Source of the DNA: an uncultured Eubacteriales bacterium
GTDB taxonomy: Bacteria > Bacillota > Clostridia > Oscillospirales > Oscillospiraceae
Direction of reading: 5' to 3'
NCBI GenBank assembly: GCA_959602365.1
Contig: CAUGSS010000004.1
Location: 1-64,000, forward strand
DNA length: 64,000 nt
The notes beneath the pieces were generated by a model. That model had not been told where the DNA came from. It worked only from the letters and a program-made list of their open reading frames with translations, and searched no databases. Every line of letters starts with the position of its first letter. The first letter of the stretch is position 1. Position numbers and translations under genes: made by a program. This document shows positions 24,418-33,314 of this stretch, piece by piece.

Positions 24418-26655
24418 CTATTGTCCCGGCGTCACATAGTCCAATGGGTTCTGGGGCACCCCGTCCACCTCCACCCGGAAATCCAGATGGGGGCCGGTGG
24501 AGTGGCCGGTGCTGCCCACGGCGGCGATGATGTCCCCCTGATTCACCACTTGTCCCCGGGTCACATAGAGCTCGGAGCAGTGCATGTAGGTGGTGCATAT
24601 GCCGTTGCCGTGGTCAATGCGAATCCAGTTGCCGGCGGAATCGCTGTAGGATGCCAGGGTCACGGTGCCGCCGGCGGCGGCATAGATGGGCGCGCCGGTG
24701 TCTGCGGCGATGTCGATCCCCTTGTGGTCTGTGGAGCCGACACCTCCCGGGGACTCCCGGGGGCCGAAGTAGGATGTAATGGTGGTACTGTCCACCGGCC
24801 AAATCAGGGAGATCGCAGAGGTGGTCATCAGCTGGTCGTAATACTCGTAGGCGTAGGCCAGCCGCCGGTCCAGATGGGAGCCGGCGCCGTTGGCGCAGCC
24901 CTCATAGAAGGCCATCCAGGAGTAGGCGGCATAGGCCACATTGGTCTCCGCCATAAATGCTTCTGGCGTGGTATTCCGGTGCTCATAGAGGTCCTCGCTG
25001 AACCCTGGTGCGTTGTCATAGTAGCGCCCCCGTTCCATCCAGCGGCCCGTCCAGTGGCTTGTCCCCGGCTCCCCGCTGAAAGCCCAGCGCAGCTGGGTGT
25101 CCAGGTCTCCGTAAAACAGCCCGTTGGCCTCGCACCAGTTCATGAACCGCCAGTATTCGTCGCCGCTGCTGGGGTCTGGGGATGTGGTGGTAAACTGGAA
25201 GATGCCGATGTTGCGCTCGTAGGGGTGGTAGATTCCGTCCAGCACCCCGATGGTGGAGTAGTTCCAACCGCACTCCGCCTTGATGTTGCCCAGAATGGCC
25301 GCCGTGGCCTCGGTGGTGAAGCCCAGCCCCAGCAGATAGGAGGCCACCTGGGCCGCGTCCTCCTCCAGGGCGCCCACGGAGCCGTTCCAGGAGCTGCCCA
25401 ACAGCTCCGCCCACAGCGCGTCATTCTCTGAACTTAACAGCTCCTCCAGCTGGGCTTGCATATCATTGGTCATAACGTTCAGATCCGCCGCCATCTGTTC
25501 TGCCGTCTTGCCGGAGACATTGATCTGGAGGATGGTGGTTGTCACCTCCTGATACACCGTCTCCGTCTCCCCGGTGGGCTGGCCGGTCTCCTCGTCAATG
25601 ACTTCCACCTCCACTTCCTCCGTATGGGTGGACTGACTCTTGGCGGCGGTGACTGAGGTCATCTGCCAAAAGACACTGGACAGGCGCTCCAGATGATCTT
25701 CGTCCATGGTGGCCACATCCATGGGATTTTCTGCGTCATTGGTGGTCAGCACCGCGTAGACCGCCAGCACATCCCGCCAGGCCGGCTTGGAGCCATAGAC
25801 CACCACACTGTCATAGGCCTGCTGTTCCGACTGGATCTCATCCAGCCGCTGTACATACTCCTGGTTGATGGCCGCCATGGCCGCCTGAATGGTCATGGAG
25901 CTGCCCGACTCGTTGGCGAAGAACAGCCCAAAACCAGAGGCCAGCAGAATGGCGATCAGGGCGGCCACCAGGATGATGCAGAGCAGTCCCGCCCCGCCCG
26001 CGGCGATGAGGGCGCCAATCGCTTTTCCGGTCACGGCTGCCGCTTTCAAACTGGTGCGCACCGCCTTGCCCGTCAGCCTAACTCCTTGCTTTCCGGCCTT
26101 GGCCGCCGCCTTCTGCTGCCGCCGGAAGGCGGCGGCTTTGCGCGTCCGGTTGAGCGCGGCCTGCACCTGCTTTGTCAGCCTGCGCTGTTGCCGGACACTT
26201 CTCCGGCGGAACAAGCGGGGCGCAGGGTGCTGCACCGGCTGCCGGACCTGTGCCTGCCGCCCCGGCGGACGGTTGCCCATCCGGATTCTGTCGGTCTGCC
26301 TGGTGCGCCGAAAGGCCATGTCCGTCTTTTCCACGGCTGCATTGCGGGTATGTTCCGGCGCAGCCGATACAGCTCCACTGGCATTGACCGTTCCGGGATC
26401 CGCCTGAACCCGACGCCTCTTTTCATCGCTTACCCGTCTGCGCCGGAACAGCTTCTCTTTGGCCCGGCGCAGCCCCCAACCGGCTGCCTGCTCCGCAACA
26501 TCCTGCACCTGCCGGCTGCTCTGGCTCTCCGGAGTCTGGGCGGTGGAGGAGCCGTCAGGGGCTCGGCGGTCTGGCAGGTTTGATTTGACTTGCTCCCGCA
26601 AATACCGCACCCGGAAAAACTCCGTCAGGCGCTTTTTGTTGTCCGATTTGCCCAT
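24418..26655 (-). CDS. conjugation cell wall hydrolase: phage-type lysozyme plus M23 peptidase
   Basis: A 745-residue protein with three parts. An arginine-rich cytoplasmic region of ~200 residues leads to one membrane segment (about 210-245, IGALIAAGGAGLLCIILVAA). Next comes a phage tail lysozyme-like domain (about 435-600; SYLLGLGFTTEATAAILGNI, IGIFQFTTT). Last is an M23/LytM peptidase (about 630-745; DHKGIDIAADTGAPIYAAAG, GPHLDF, with the zinc ligands HxxxD and HLDF). Related proteins in Tn916-like systems cut peptidoglycan so the transfer channel can pass. It starts 5 bp after VirB4, so it belongs to the transfer operon. Confidence 0.9.
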   Translation of the reverse strand: MGKSDNKKRLTEFFRVRYLREQVKSNLPDRRAPDGSSTAQTPESQSSRQVQDVAEQAAGWGLRRAKEKLFRRRRVSDEKRRRVQADPGTVNASGAVSAAPEHTRNAAVEKTDMAFRRTRQTDRIRMGNRPPGRQAQVRQPVQHPAPRLFRRRSVRQQRRLTKQVQAALNRTRKAAAFRRQQKAAAKAGKQGVRLTGKAVRTSLKAAAVTGKAIGALIAAGGAGLLCIILVAALIAILLASGFGLFFANESGSSMTIQAAMAAINQEYVQRLDEIQSEQQAYDSVVVYGSKPAWRDVLAVYAVLTTNDAENPMDVATMDEDHLERLSSVFWQMTSVTAAKSQSTHTEEVEVEVIDEETGQPTGETETVYQEVTTTILQINVSGKTAEQMAADLNVMTNDMQAQLEELLSSENDALWAELLGSSWNGSVGALEEDAAQVASYLLGLGFTTEATAAILGNIKAECGWNYSTIGVLDGIYHPYERNIGIFQFTTTSPDPSSGDEYWRFMNWCEANGLFYGDLDTQLRWAFSGEPGTSHWTGRWMERGRYYDNAPGFSEDLYEHRNTTPEAFMAETNVAYAAYSWMAFYEGCANGAGSHLDRRLAYAYEYYDQLMTTSAISLIWPVDSTTITSYFGPRESPGGVGSTDHKGIDIAADTGAPIYAAAGGTVTLASYSDSAGNWIRIDHGNGICTTYMHCSELYVTRGQVVNQGDIIAAVGSTGHSTGPHLDFRVEVDGVPQNPLDYVTPGQ

Positions 26656-26660
26656 AGGGA

Positions 26661-29048
26661 TCAGTACGAGACGGAGAGGTGTGTTCCGTCGGCTGTCGGT
26701 GTCTGCAGCACCCGTCCCGCCTCTTCTCCGAATTTGGTCGTCATGAGGCGATAGAGCTTGGTATCTTTGGGCAGCTCATTGCGGAAGGGGATCAGGGACT
26801 CCCCGTATTTCAGCAGCCCGCAGCCAGAGGACACGTTTTTGACATACTGGAGCTGGGTGTCCGTGATGTGGAGCAGCTCGCTGAGGCGCTGCCGGTCCGT
26901 ATCACTCTGGCTCAGCATGACCACAAACTCGCTGTTGGAGATCATGGCCCGGGAGCGCGCGTGCTCCAGGATGGAGTCCACGTTCTGGGTGATGGCTGTG
27001 GGATAGGCTCCACGCTTGCGGAAGCGCCGCCAGGAGGAGTCGAAGAAGGCAGCGGAGTGCTCGTTCTCCATCATCACATGGAACTCATCGATGAACACAT
27101 GGGTCTTGATCCCCAGCCGCCAGTTCCGGGACACCTGGTTGACCATGGCGTCGGACACGATGGTCTCACCGACTTCCTTCTGGGCCTCACCCAAGTCCTT
27201 GATGTCGATCACGATGAACCGGTTCTTCATGTCCACGTTGGTCTCATGGGAGAACACCCCCTGGGTGCCCACAGTGAAGCGCTCCAGATAGAGGGCCAGA
27301 TCTTTGGCCTCCTGTTCCGGCTGCTCCAGCAATTTCTCCCGCACCCTGCCCAGGGTGGGGACTGTCCCTTTCCGGTTTTTCTCCGCGTAGACCTCCCAGC
27401 AGCACCGGGCGATGATGGATTGGGCCTTGGCCCAGTCGATCCCCCCGCCGCCCTGCCGGGCCAGAGCTGCAAAGAAGGAAAGGACGAACTCCGTCTTGTC
27501 ATCCAGGGATCCCCGCACGTCGCCGTAGTCATCGTCCATGTCCATGGGGTTGTAATGCTGATCTGAGTCGGCGGCCAGCCGGATGACCTCGCCGCCGAAT
27601 GCCTCCGCCAGCGTGGTATACTCCCGTTCCGGGTCGCAGACAATCACATGGTCGTCGGTGAGCAGCAGGATGGAGGCGATCATCATCTTGGCCATCATGC
27701 TCTTGCCGGAGCCGGGGACGCCGAAGATCATGCCGCCGCCGTTCTTCAGGTTGGCCCGGTTGGCCAGAATCAGATTCCCAGAGATGGCATTGATCCCCAT
27801 GTAGACGCCTCCCAGTTCCTGCACCTCCTGGACGCGGAAGGGGGCGAAGATGGCCACGTCCCGGGTCACCCGGGCGGACATCAGATCCACCCGGCGCACC
27901 CCAATGGGGAGCGCAGTTTTCAGCACGTCCATCTGCTGATACTCCGCCACACCCAGGGTAAAGCCGCGCTCCAGCGCCCGGGCGGTCAGGGCCTGGGTGT
28001 CGATTTCCAGCTGTTCCAGGCTGTCCGCAATCTGCACAAACAGGATCTCCATCATAAAAAGCCGCTGATCCTGACGCTCCATGGCGTCCAATGTAGCAGA
28101 CACTTCTTCCCGCTGCTTCTCCAGTTCATACGGTGCCATTGTCGTGATATTGCCGTTGTCTATCTGCCGGCGGCTCCAGCGGGCGATGTTGGTATCCACG
28201 CCCAGCGACTTGTTCCGCACCGTGCGCAGCGCGGTGCCATTGGGCACCGGCACCACGTCAATGCTCACCAGCATCTTTCTGTCCAGCTCGCTGGTCAGCT
28301 CATAGAGGATGCTGTCCCACGCCTGGGTGGCGAATTTCTTCACCCAGAGCATCCTGGCGTACTGGCGGCCCAGCATCAGATAGTCCGGCTTCTGCAAAAC
28401 GCTGTCCGGGCAGATGTAGTCCCGGAAGTCGTACCCACGGCTGCGCATTTCAGCCAGGTCGAACCGAAAGCTGCTCTCCTCGTCCTTACGGTAGAAGTCG
28501 TGGAGCAGCCGCACCCGCTCGGTGGCATCCAGCTCAGTGCACAGGCTGCCCATCGCGCCGAACTGCTGGAACAGGGAGTTGCCGATCCGGCGCAGCGCCG
28601 CCCGGGCCTCCTGAACGGTGCGCCGGTCCACCGTGACGGTGATGTACCGGTCCTGAAGGATACCGCAGCCCCCGTCCGTCCGGTCCAGCAGCAGCTCATT
28701 CATTTCCGTCCGGTACCCATCCAGGGCGTCCCCCTTCATGGGGTAGAGCACCTCCTGCTCGAAGCGCGCCCGGTTCATCCGGCGGTTCATCAGGGTGATC
28801 TTGGCGGCGGAGCCGTCCTCCAGGCTGTTCAGCAGGGCCTGATAGTCCCGCTGAAGCACCTCCCTTTCCTCCAGGGAGGCGATCTGATAGTTGATGTCGG
28901 AGCATTTCCAGGTCTTGCTGTACCGTGTCCGCCCCACCTGGAACACCCCGTCCTCCCAGATCGTCCTGATGGGGATGATGTCCTGTACCCTGCGGGGCGG
29001 CACATATCGGTCTTTATCAGGCTTCGCAATCAGATCCAGTGACTTCAT
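26661..29048 (-). CDS. virB4: VirB4-family conjugation ATPase
   Basis: A 795-residue ATPase that powers assembly of the type IV-like transfer channel. Walker A is GVPGSGKS near residue 440 and Walker B is HVFIDEFHVMM near residue 660. The N-terminal half is the usual VirB4/TraE domain. The length is normal for the Gram-positive form. The start MKSLDL is chosen because AAAGGAGG lies 9 nt before it; two upstream ATG codons are less well spaced. It overlaps the end of the PrgI gene by 32 bp, which implies coupled translation. Confidence 0.95.
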   Translation of the reverse strand: MKSLDLIAKPDKDRYVPPRRVQDIIPIRTIWEDGVFQVGRTRYSKTWKCSDINYQIASLEEREVLQRDYQALLNSLEDGSAAKITLMNRRMNRARFEQEVLYPMKGDALDGYRTEMNELLLDRTDGGCGILQDRYITVTVDRRTVQEARAALRRIGNSLFQQFGAMGSLCTELDATERVRLLHDFYRKDEESSFRFDLAEMRSRGYDFRDYICPDSVLQKPDYLMLGRQYARMLWVKKFATQAWDSILYELTSELDRKMLVSIDVVPVPNGTALRTVRNKSLGVDTNIARWSRRQIDNGNITTMAPYELEKQREEVSATLDAMERQDQRLFMMEILFVQIADSLEQLEIDTQALTARALERGFTLGVAEYQQMDVLKTALPIGVRRVDLMSARVTRDVAIFAPFRVQEVQELGGVYMGINAISGNLILANRANLKNGGGMIFGVPGSGKSMMAKMMIASILLLTDDHVIVCDPEREYTTLAEAFGGEVIRLAADSDQHYNPMDMDDDYGDVRGSLDDKTEFVLSFFAALARQGGGGIDWAKAQSIIARCCWEVYAEKNRKGTVPTLGRVREKLLEQPEQEAKDLALYLERFTVGTQGVFSHETNVDMKNRFIVIDIKDLGEAQKEVGETIVSDAMVNQVSRNWRLGIKTHVFIDEFHVMMENEHSAAFFDSSWRRFRKRGAYPTAITQNVDSILEHARSRAMISNSEFVVMLSQSDTDRQRLSELLHITDTQLQYVKNVSSGCGLLKYGESLIPFRNELPKDTKLYRLMTTKFGEEAGRVLQTPTADGTHLSVSY

Positions 29049-29403
29049 CCGCATTCTCCTCCTTTCCCACAACATTGACTTCATCCCAGAGCAGATTGAC
29101 CAGCAGGTCGCCGGTCCTGAATTTTAAAACCTTTGGCTCCAGGAAGGTGAATTTGAACCAGGCCAGGGCAAAGCGCTCAAAGCGCTGGCCGTTGATCTTG
29201 ACGAAACCCACCGCCGCGAAGGGGACTACCCCGATGCAGCAGAGCCAGCTGGCCAGCTCCGCCCCGACGCGCGGGCTCAGCACCATCCACAGGGCCACAG
29301 CGACAATGATGCCCAAGACGCTGCAAATAAACTGCCGCATGTTCAAGCCGAAGAAAATGGTCTCCTGGTATTCCCGGATGTCCTGTCCTATCTCAGTGTG
29401 CAT
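29017..29403 (-). CDS. PrgI-family conjugation membrane protein
   Basis: A 128-residue protein with the PrgI pattern. A short N-terminal tail (IGQDIREYQETIFFGLNMRQ) is followed by two membrane segments (about 25-45 and 50-70) and a C-terminal cytoplasmic tail. It is the VirB3-like partner that usually sits directly before VirB4, as here. It ends inside the VirB4 coding region. It lies 15 bp after the VirB6-like gene. Confidence 0.88.
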   Translation of the reverse strand: MHTEIGQDIREYQETIFFGLNMRQFICSVLGIIVAVALWMVLSPRVGAELASWLCCIGVVPFAAVGFVKINGQRFERFALAWFKFTFLEPKVLKFRTGDLLVNLLWDEVNVVGKEENADEVTGSDCEA

Positions 29404-29418
29404 ACCAATTCTCCTCTC

Positions 29419-30252
29419 TCAGATACCGATCATTTTTTGTACCAGTGTGTCCGCCAGCCGGATGGTACCCACCAGCACCAGCATGTTGAAGATGAGCTGG
29501 CCCATATAGGTGAAGATCATGGACTGGGCGCTGGCGCTGGGGTCTATCGCCGGTGCCGAAGAGGCATAGGCGGAGTAGATCACACAGGCCAGTACGATCA
29601 CCGCCCCCTCCAGCAGCACCGCCGCATAAGAGCGCACGAAGGACACGCCCATACTGGTGGTGGGCTGGCCGGCAAAGCCCGCCAGTGGGATAGGAGCCAG
29701 GGCGGTCATGATGTAAATTTTGAAGAACCGGGCATAGACGGTCAGCAGCATAAAAAAGCTGAGCACCGTCACCACCAGCAGGCACACGAAGCTCAGCAGC
29801 CAGGCCCCCAGCCCGGCAATGATCCCGATCCCCTCCGCCGCCGCAGAGATCTCCTCCGGAAGCACCAACGCCTCCGCCGCCGCAAAGCCGCTGGCCGACA
29901 TGATGGAGGTCACTAACCCGCTGCCAATCCCAATGAACTGCTGCATCAGGCCCAGAGCATTGGTCACAACCACCTTGGCCAGTACAAAACGGATCAAAAG
30001 CTGAAACGCGATCTCAGGACGGCGAATCTCTGCAAAGGAGCCATAGGTTTTTACGATACCGGCGAAAAAGAAGAGCACCAGTAGCGCGATCCCGATGCCC
30101 CGCATCGCCTGATAGACACCGACAATCACCGTCCAAATGCCGCCGCCCCGGAAATCTTCCGGGGCGGTGACGATCAGGGTATAAATTTCCGAGAACTTCT
30201 CATTCCACATGGATAGGGCGTTGTTCAGGGAATTGATGATCTGTTGTCCCAT
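29419..30252 (-). CDS. VirB6/TrbL-like conjugation membrane protein
   Basis: A 277-residue protein with about six membrane segments, starting with an amphipathic stretch (INSLNNALSMWNEKFSEIYT) and a long hydrophobic core (GIGIALLVLFFFAGIVKTYG; FVCLLVVTVLSFFMLLTVYA). It matches the CD0415/TrbL-type inner channel component of clostridial ICEs. It lies between the small Maff2-type gene and PrgI, the standard order. The periplasm-side loop carries the segment ASSAPAIDPSASAQSM. Confidence 0.88.
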   Translation of the reverse strand: MGQQIINSLNNALSMWNEKFSEIYTLIVTAPEDFRGGGIWTVIVGVYQAMRGIGIALLVLFFFAGIVKTYGSFAEIRRPEIAFQLLIRFVLAKVVVTNALGLMQQFIGIGSGLVTSIMSASGFAAAEALVLPEEISAAAEGIGIIAGLGAWLLSFVCLLVVTVLSFFMLLTVYARFFKIYIMTALAPIPLAGFAGQPTTSMGVSFVRSYAAVLLEGAVIVLACVIYSAYASSAPAIDPSASAQSMIFTYMGQLIFNMLVLVGTIRLADTLVQKMIGI

Positions 30253-30280
30253 TGACTACACCATCCGCCTTTCTCAACAA

Positions 30281-30634
30281 TTACATGGCTCCAATGGCCT
30301 GCAAGATCTCCTTGGAGAAGATGATAATCAGGCTGCCCACCAGGGTCAGGACGCCCTGGAGCCGCTGGCTGGGATCATGGCCGGAGATGGACATGCCCAG
30401 CTGTACAATACCCCAAATTGCGCCGGCAATGCCCACCAACCGCACGATACTGAAGATAAAATCATTCAAGTTAGTGAGTATGGTAATTGCATCCCCCTCG
30501 GCAAAAGCGGGAACGGCAAATGCCACAGCCAAAACCAAGGTCAGCACAGCGCCGAGATAGATCTTTCTGACCTTCCTGATTCCGCTTTTCGGCGCGTGAG
30601 AGACACCCGGATAATTTGTTTTCTTGTGATTCAT
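30281..30634 (-). CDS. Maff2-type small membrane protein (VirB2/pilin-like)
   Basis: A 117-residue protein. The start MNHKKTNYPG follows AGAGGAGTAG. A signal-like segment (IYLGAVLTLVLAVAFAVPAFA) is followed by a mature part of ~70 residues with two membrane helices (FSIVRLVGIAGAIWGIVQLG, LVGSLIIIFSKEILQAIGAM). This is the layout of the Maff2/TrbC-VirB2-like proteins found between VirD4 and VirB6 in such elements. It probably forms part of the channel or a pilus-like structure. It starts 7 bp after the VirD4 stop. Confidence 0.82.
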   Translation of the reverse strand: MNHKKTNYPGVSHAPKSGIRKVRKIYLGAVLTLVLAVAFAVPAFAEGDAITILTNLNDFIFSIVRLVGIAGAIWGIVQLGMSISGHDPSQRLQGVLTLVGSLIIIFSKEILQAIGAM

Positions 30635-30641
30635 GATAAAT

Positions 30642-32477
30642 CTACTCCTCTTCTGTAAGATATCGTTTTGCTGCGTCCTCTTCAGACAGCAGCTCATATT
30701 GCGGCCCCCCGGTTTCGGAACGCTCAGATTCTTTTCTCCCGGAGGATTCCACCCGTGTCTGTTGGATGGCTACAGTGGCCACCGAATGGTTTACCACCCC
30801 GTGCTGATAGGGGTCGGCCCCACCCTGGACAATTTGGGTGGCGTTGGGATGCTTCTTCAAATCGTATTTCAGATCAATCACGGGAGGTTCGCCCCGAATA
30901 AAAAGAAGTGCGCAGCGGTTGTCCAGCCTGCGCACTTCATCCGGGGTCATCAGCTCCCGGCCCCCAATTTGATAATTTGTCGAATAGCTGCCGTTGCGGC
31001 CCCGGCTGCGACCATAGGTGTTCGAGTCGATGGTCTCCTTGCCCAGCAGCTCCGAGATGTACTTGTGGGTGCTCTGCTCATTGCCGCCGAGATAGGCCAA
31101 CTCGTCCAAGTTGCCCACGATGCTCTCCCAGTTATCTTTGAACAAGGCCTTCAACTGGGCCAGGTTTTGCAGGATGATGGAGACGAAGACGTTCCGTGAG
31201 CGCATGACCGACAGGATCTTGTCGAAGTCATCGGGCAGAGCGATATTCGCAAACTCGTCCATCAGGAAGTGGACCGGCACCGGCAGAGCTCCGCCGTACT
31301 CGTCATCCGCCACCCGAAAGAGCTTCTGGAACAGCTGGGTGTAGAGCATGGAGACCAGAAAATTAAAGGACGTGTCGTTGTCCGGGATCAGGGCAAAGAT
31401 GGCCGTCTTCTCCCGGCCCAGCCGGTCCAGCTCCAGCTCGTCAGTCCGGGTCAGAGCCGCCACCTCTGTCAAGTTGAACTTGTCCAGGTGGGCGATCAGC
31501 GTAATCTGTATGGATTTCAGAGTTTTGCCCGCAGCGGCCCGGAAGTTTTTGTAGTATTTCACGGCCATACTGTCCGGGTCCTGCTGCTCCAGCTGATAGA
31601 ACAGCGCCTCTACCGGAGAGGGCATGGCCTCGCCGGTGTTCTCCTCCTCGATCTTGTCGTACCGGATCAGCTCCAGCACTGTAGCGAAGTTCCGCTCCTC
31701 CGGCGGGGCCTGCTCCAGCAGGAAGAAGATCAGGGCCAGCAGGTAGATCTGGGCCGCGTTCTCCCAGAAGGGGTCCTGGGAGCCGGTGGATTTCTTGGGG
31801 GTGGTGGCCTTGAACAGGTTGGTCACCAGCTGCTGGACGTCGCTCTCCCGCTCCAGATAGACAAAGGGGTTGTAGCAGTGGGAGCGCCCCATGTGGAGCA
31901 AATCGAGCACCTTGAGGTTGTACCCCCGCCCCACCAGGAAGTTGCCGCAGTCCCGCAAAATCTCTCCTTTGGGATCGGTCACGACAAATGAAGTGTTGCC
32001 CTGGATCAGGTTGGGCTTGACATAGCTGTAGGTTTTGCCCGCGCCAGAGCCGCCGATGACTCCGGTGTTCAGGTTGCGCCGGTGGACGCCGGTGTTCAGG
32101 GAAATGCTGATATGGCGGGTCAAAATTTTGTTTTGCTCCCGGGGCCGGCGGCTGTACTTCCGGTTGACCTCCCCGACCTCGCCCCAATCCGCCGAGCCGT
32201 ACTCCTCCCCCCGTCGGTAGTTCCGCCGGGAGGCGGAATAGACCACCATGCCCAACCCGAAGGCTGTCTCACATACCAGCACCGTCCGCAGGCTGTCCGG
32301 GCAGAGGGTGATGCGCAGCGGGTACTGGATGGCCCGCCCAAATCCTTGCAGCATCCCCGGTATGCCGGAGGAGACATAGGGGGCGATCAGGAGGGCCAGC
32401 CACAGGACGATAATTCCCAAGATCACCGACGGGAGCAGCAGCTGGCGTTTCTTTCTCTTATGGGACACGGTGCTCAC
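30642..32477 (-). CDS. virD4: VirD4-type coupling protein
   Basis: A 611-residue coupling ATPase that links the relaxase-bound DNA to the channel. Two membrane helices (about 12-32 and 65-80) are followed by Walker A GGSGAGKTYS (about 140-150) and Walker B FLMDEFANIALP (about 405-415). It starts with GTG, and that GTG overlaps the TGA of the PcfB frame as GTGA. This is the typical coupling of PcfB and VirD4 and shows which PcfB frame is the ancestral one. It is first in the run of transfer channel genes. Confidence 0.95.
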   Translation of the reverse strand: MSTVSHKRKKRQLLLPSVILGIIVLWLALLIAPYVSSGIPGMLQGFGRAIQYPLRITLCPDSLRTVLVCETAFGLGMVVYSASRRNYRRGEEYGSADWGEVGEVNRKYSRRPREQNKILTRHISISLNTGVHRRNLNTGVIGGSGAGKTYSYVKPNLIQGNTSFVVTDPKGEILRDCGNFLVGRGYNLKVLDLLHMGRSHCYNPFVYLERESDVQQLVTNLFKATTPKKSTGSQDPFWENAAQIYLLALIFFLLEQAPPEERNFATVLELIRYDKIEEENTGEAMPSPVEALFYQLEQQDPDSMAVKYYKNFRAAAGKTLKSIQITLIAHLDKFNLTEVAALTRTDELELDRLGREKTAIFALIPDNDTSFNFLVSMLYTQLFQKLFRVADDEYGGALPVPVHFLMDEFANIALPDDFDKILSVMRSRNVFVSIILQNLAQLKALFKDNWESIVGNLDELAYLGGNEQSTHKYISELLGKETIDSNTYGRSRGRNGSYSTNYQIGGRELMTPDEVRRLDNRCALLFIRGEPPVIDLKYDLKKHPNATQIVQGGADPYQHGVVNHSVATVAIQQTRVESSGRKESERSETGGPQYELLSEEDAAKRYLTEEE

Positions 32478-33183
32478 CTGCCCTTCGGGGTGGAAGCGTC
32501 CCTGCCGATGTCCAGGGACTGGGGCGTATAACCGGTCTCCCGGGCGATGCGGTGCAGCTGCCGTACCACGGAGGGCCGGGCCGGCATCTCGTGGACAGAA
32601 GTGGACTGGCGGTTAGGAGCCGAACTGGCGAAGCCAGGCTGTGACCGACTCTTTTTCCCGATGCCGGCCCGGCCCTTCCTCTTCTGATTTTGGGACGGAT
32701 CCTGACGCTTGTTCTCCTCGGTCCGCCCCGGGGTAGGGTTTCCCTTCTGTTTTTTTCCAGCGGTTCCCGGCCTGGGTCGCTGTGGCCCTTCGCCGCCACC
32801 CGAGCGTCCACAGGGAGCATGTTATAGCGCTCCACAATGCGGTTGATCTTGGGTGCGTCCTCTGAGCGCACCAGCAGGTCTATGACGCCGTCCTTGACCC
32901 GCTTGTCCCGGAGGGCACAGTAGGTGATGCCGTAGCGCCTGGCCTCCCTGGTAAAATCCCTCATGGACTGCTCCGGGACGGAAAATACCGTCAGCTCCTT
33001 ACCCGACCGGAGCATACTGCCCAGCCGCATGGCCCCCCGGGACTTCTCATGCTGCCCGGCCCACTTGGCCATGGCCAGCAGCAGAGCGGCAATCCGCACC
33101 GCCGCCTTGCCGGAGAGCACCAGGGCGTACTCCATGCCTCTCAGGCTGATGGTAATGACCTGATCGGCTGCTTGGGTTTCCAT
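32474..33183 (-). CDS. pcfB: PcfB-family protein (DUF3801), needing a -1 frameshift
   Basis: PcfB helps the relaxosome dock to VirD4. The N-terminal DUF3801 region is clear (residues 1-130: TISLRGMEYALVLSGKAAVR, FSVPEQSMRDFTREARRYGI, DLLVRSEDAPKINRIVERYN). In the zero frame the protein then becomes an arginine/proline-rich nonsense tail and stops at 32458, inside virD4. At codons 143-145 a slippery A_AAA_AAC occurs. A -1 slip there gives a 91-residue tail ending RPSVVRQLHRIARETGYTPQ, SLDIGRDASTPKGR, and stopping at the GTGA junction with virD4. Either programmed frameshifting or a one-base deletion in the A-run explains this. The start is set by GGAGG before METQ. Confidence 0.8.
32749..32755 (-). 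promoter_or_regulatory. A_AAA_AAC slippery heptamer in pcfB
   Basis: In the zero frame the codons are GAA AAA AAC, so the heptamer is in the correct phase for -1 slippage. The sequence just downstream is GC-rich (GGGAAACCC and CCCCGGGG inverted repeats within ~25 nt) and could form the stimulating structure. An internal SD-like element was not found. Confidence 0.5.
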
Positions 33184-33223
33184 CAAAAACACCTCCTATT
33201 TTTATGATGTTCCAAAATGACAG

Positions 33224-33289
33224 CCTGCCGCTGCCGGGGAATAGAAAACCCGCAGGCTCTGGCGATCTCGTCGCCCAGCCTACGGGTTA
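33224..33289. repeat. 66-bp duplicate of the 3' end of the gene at 35.5 kb (copy 1)
   Basis: About 92% identical to 35532-35597, with five substitutions. It encodes a remnant of the C-terminus TRRLGDKIARVYGFSIPRQR outside any open gene. Together with copy 2 it brackets the DUF4143 ATPase and the RelBE-type pair. Confidence 0.85.
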
Positions 33290-33314
33290 TTTTTCGGTGT
33301 AGAAAGATAAATGG

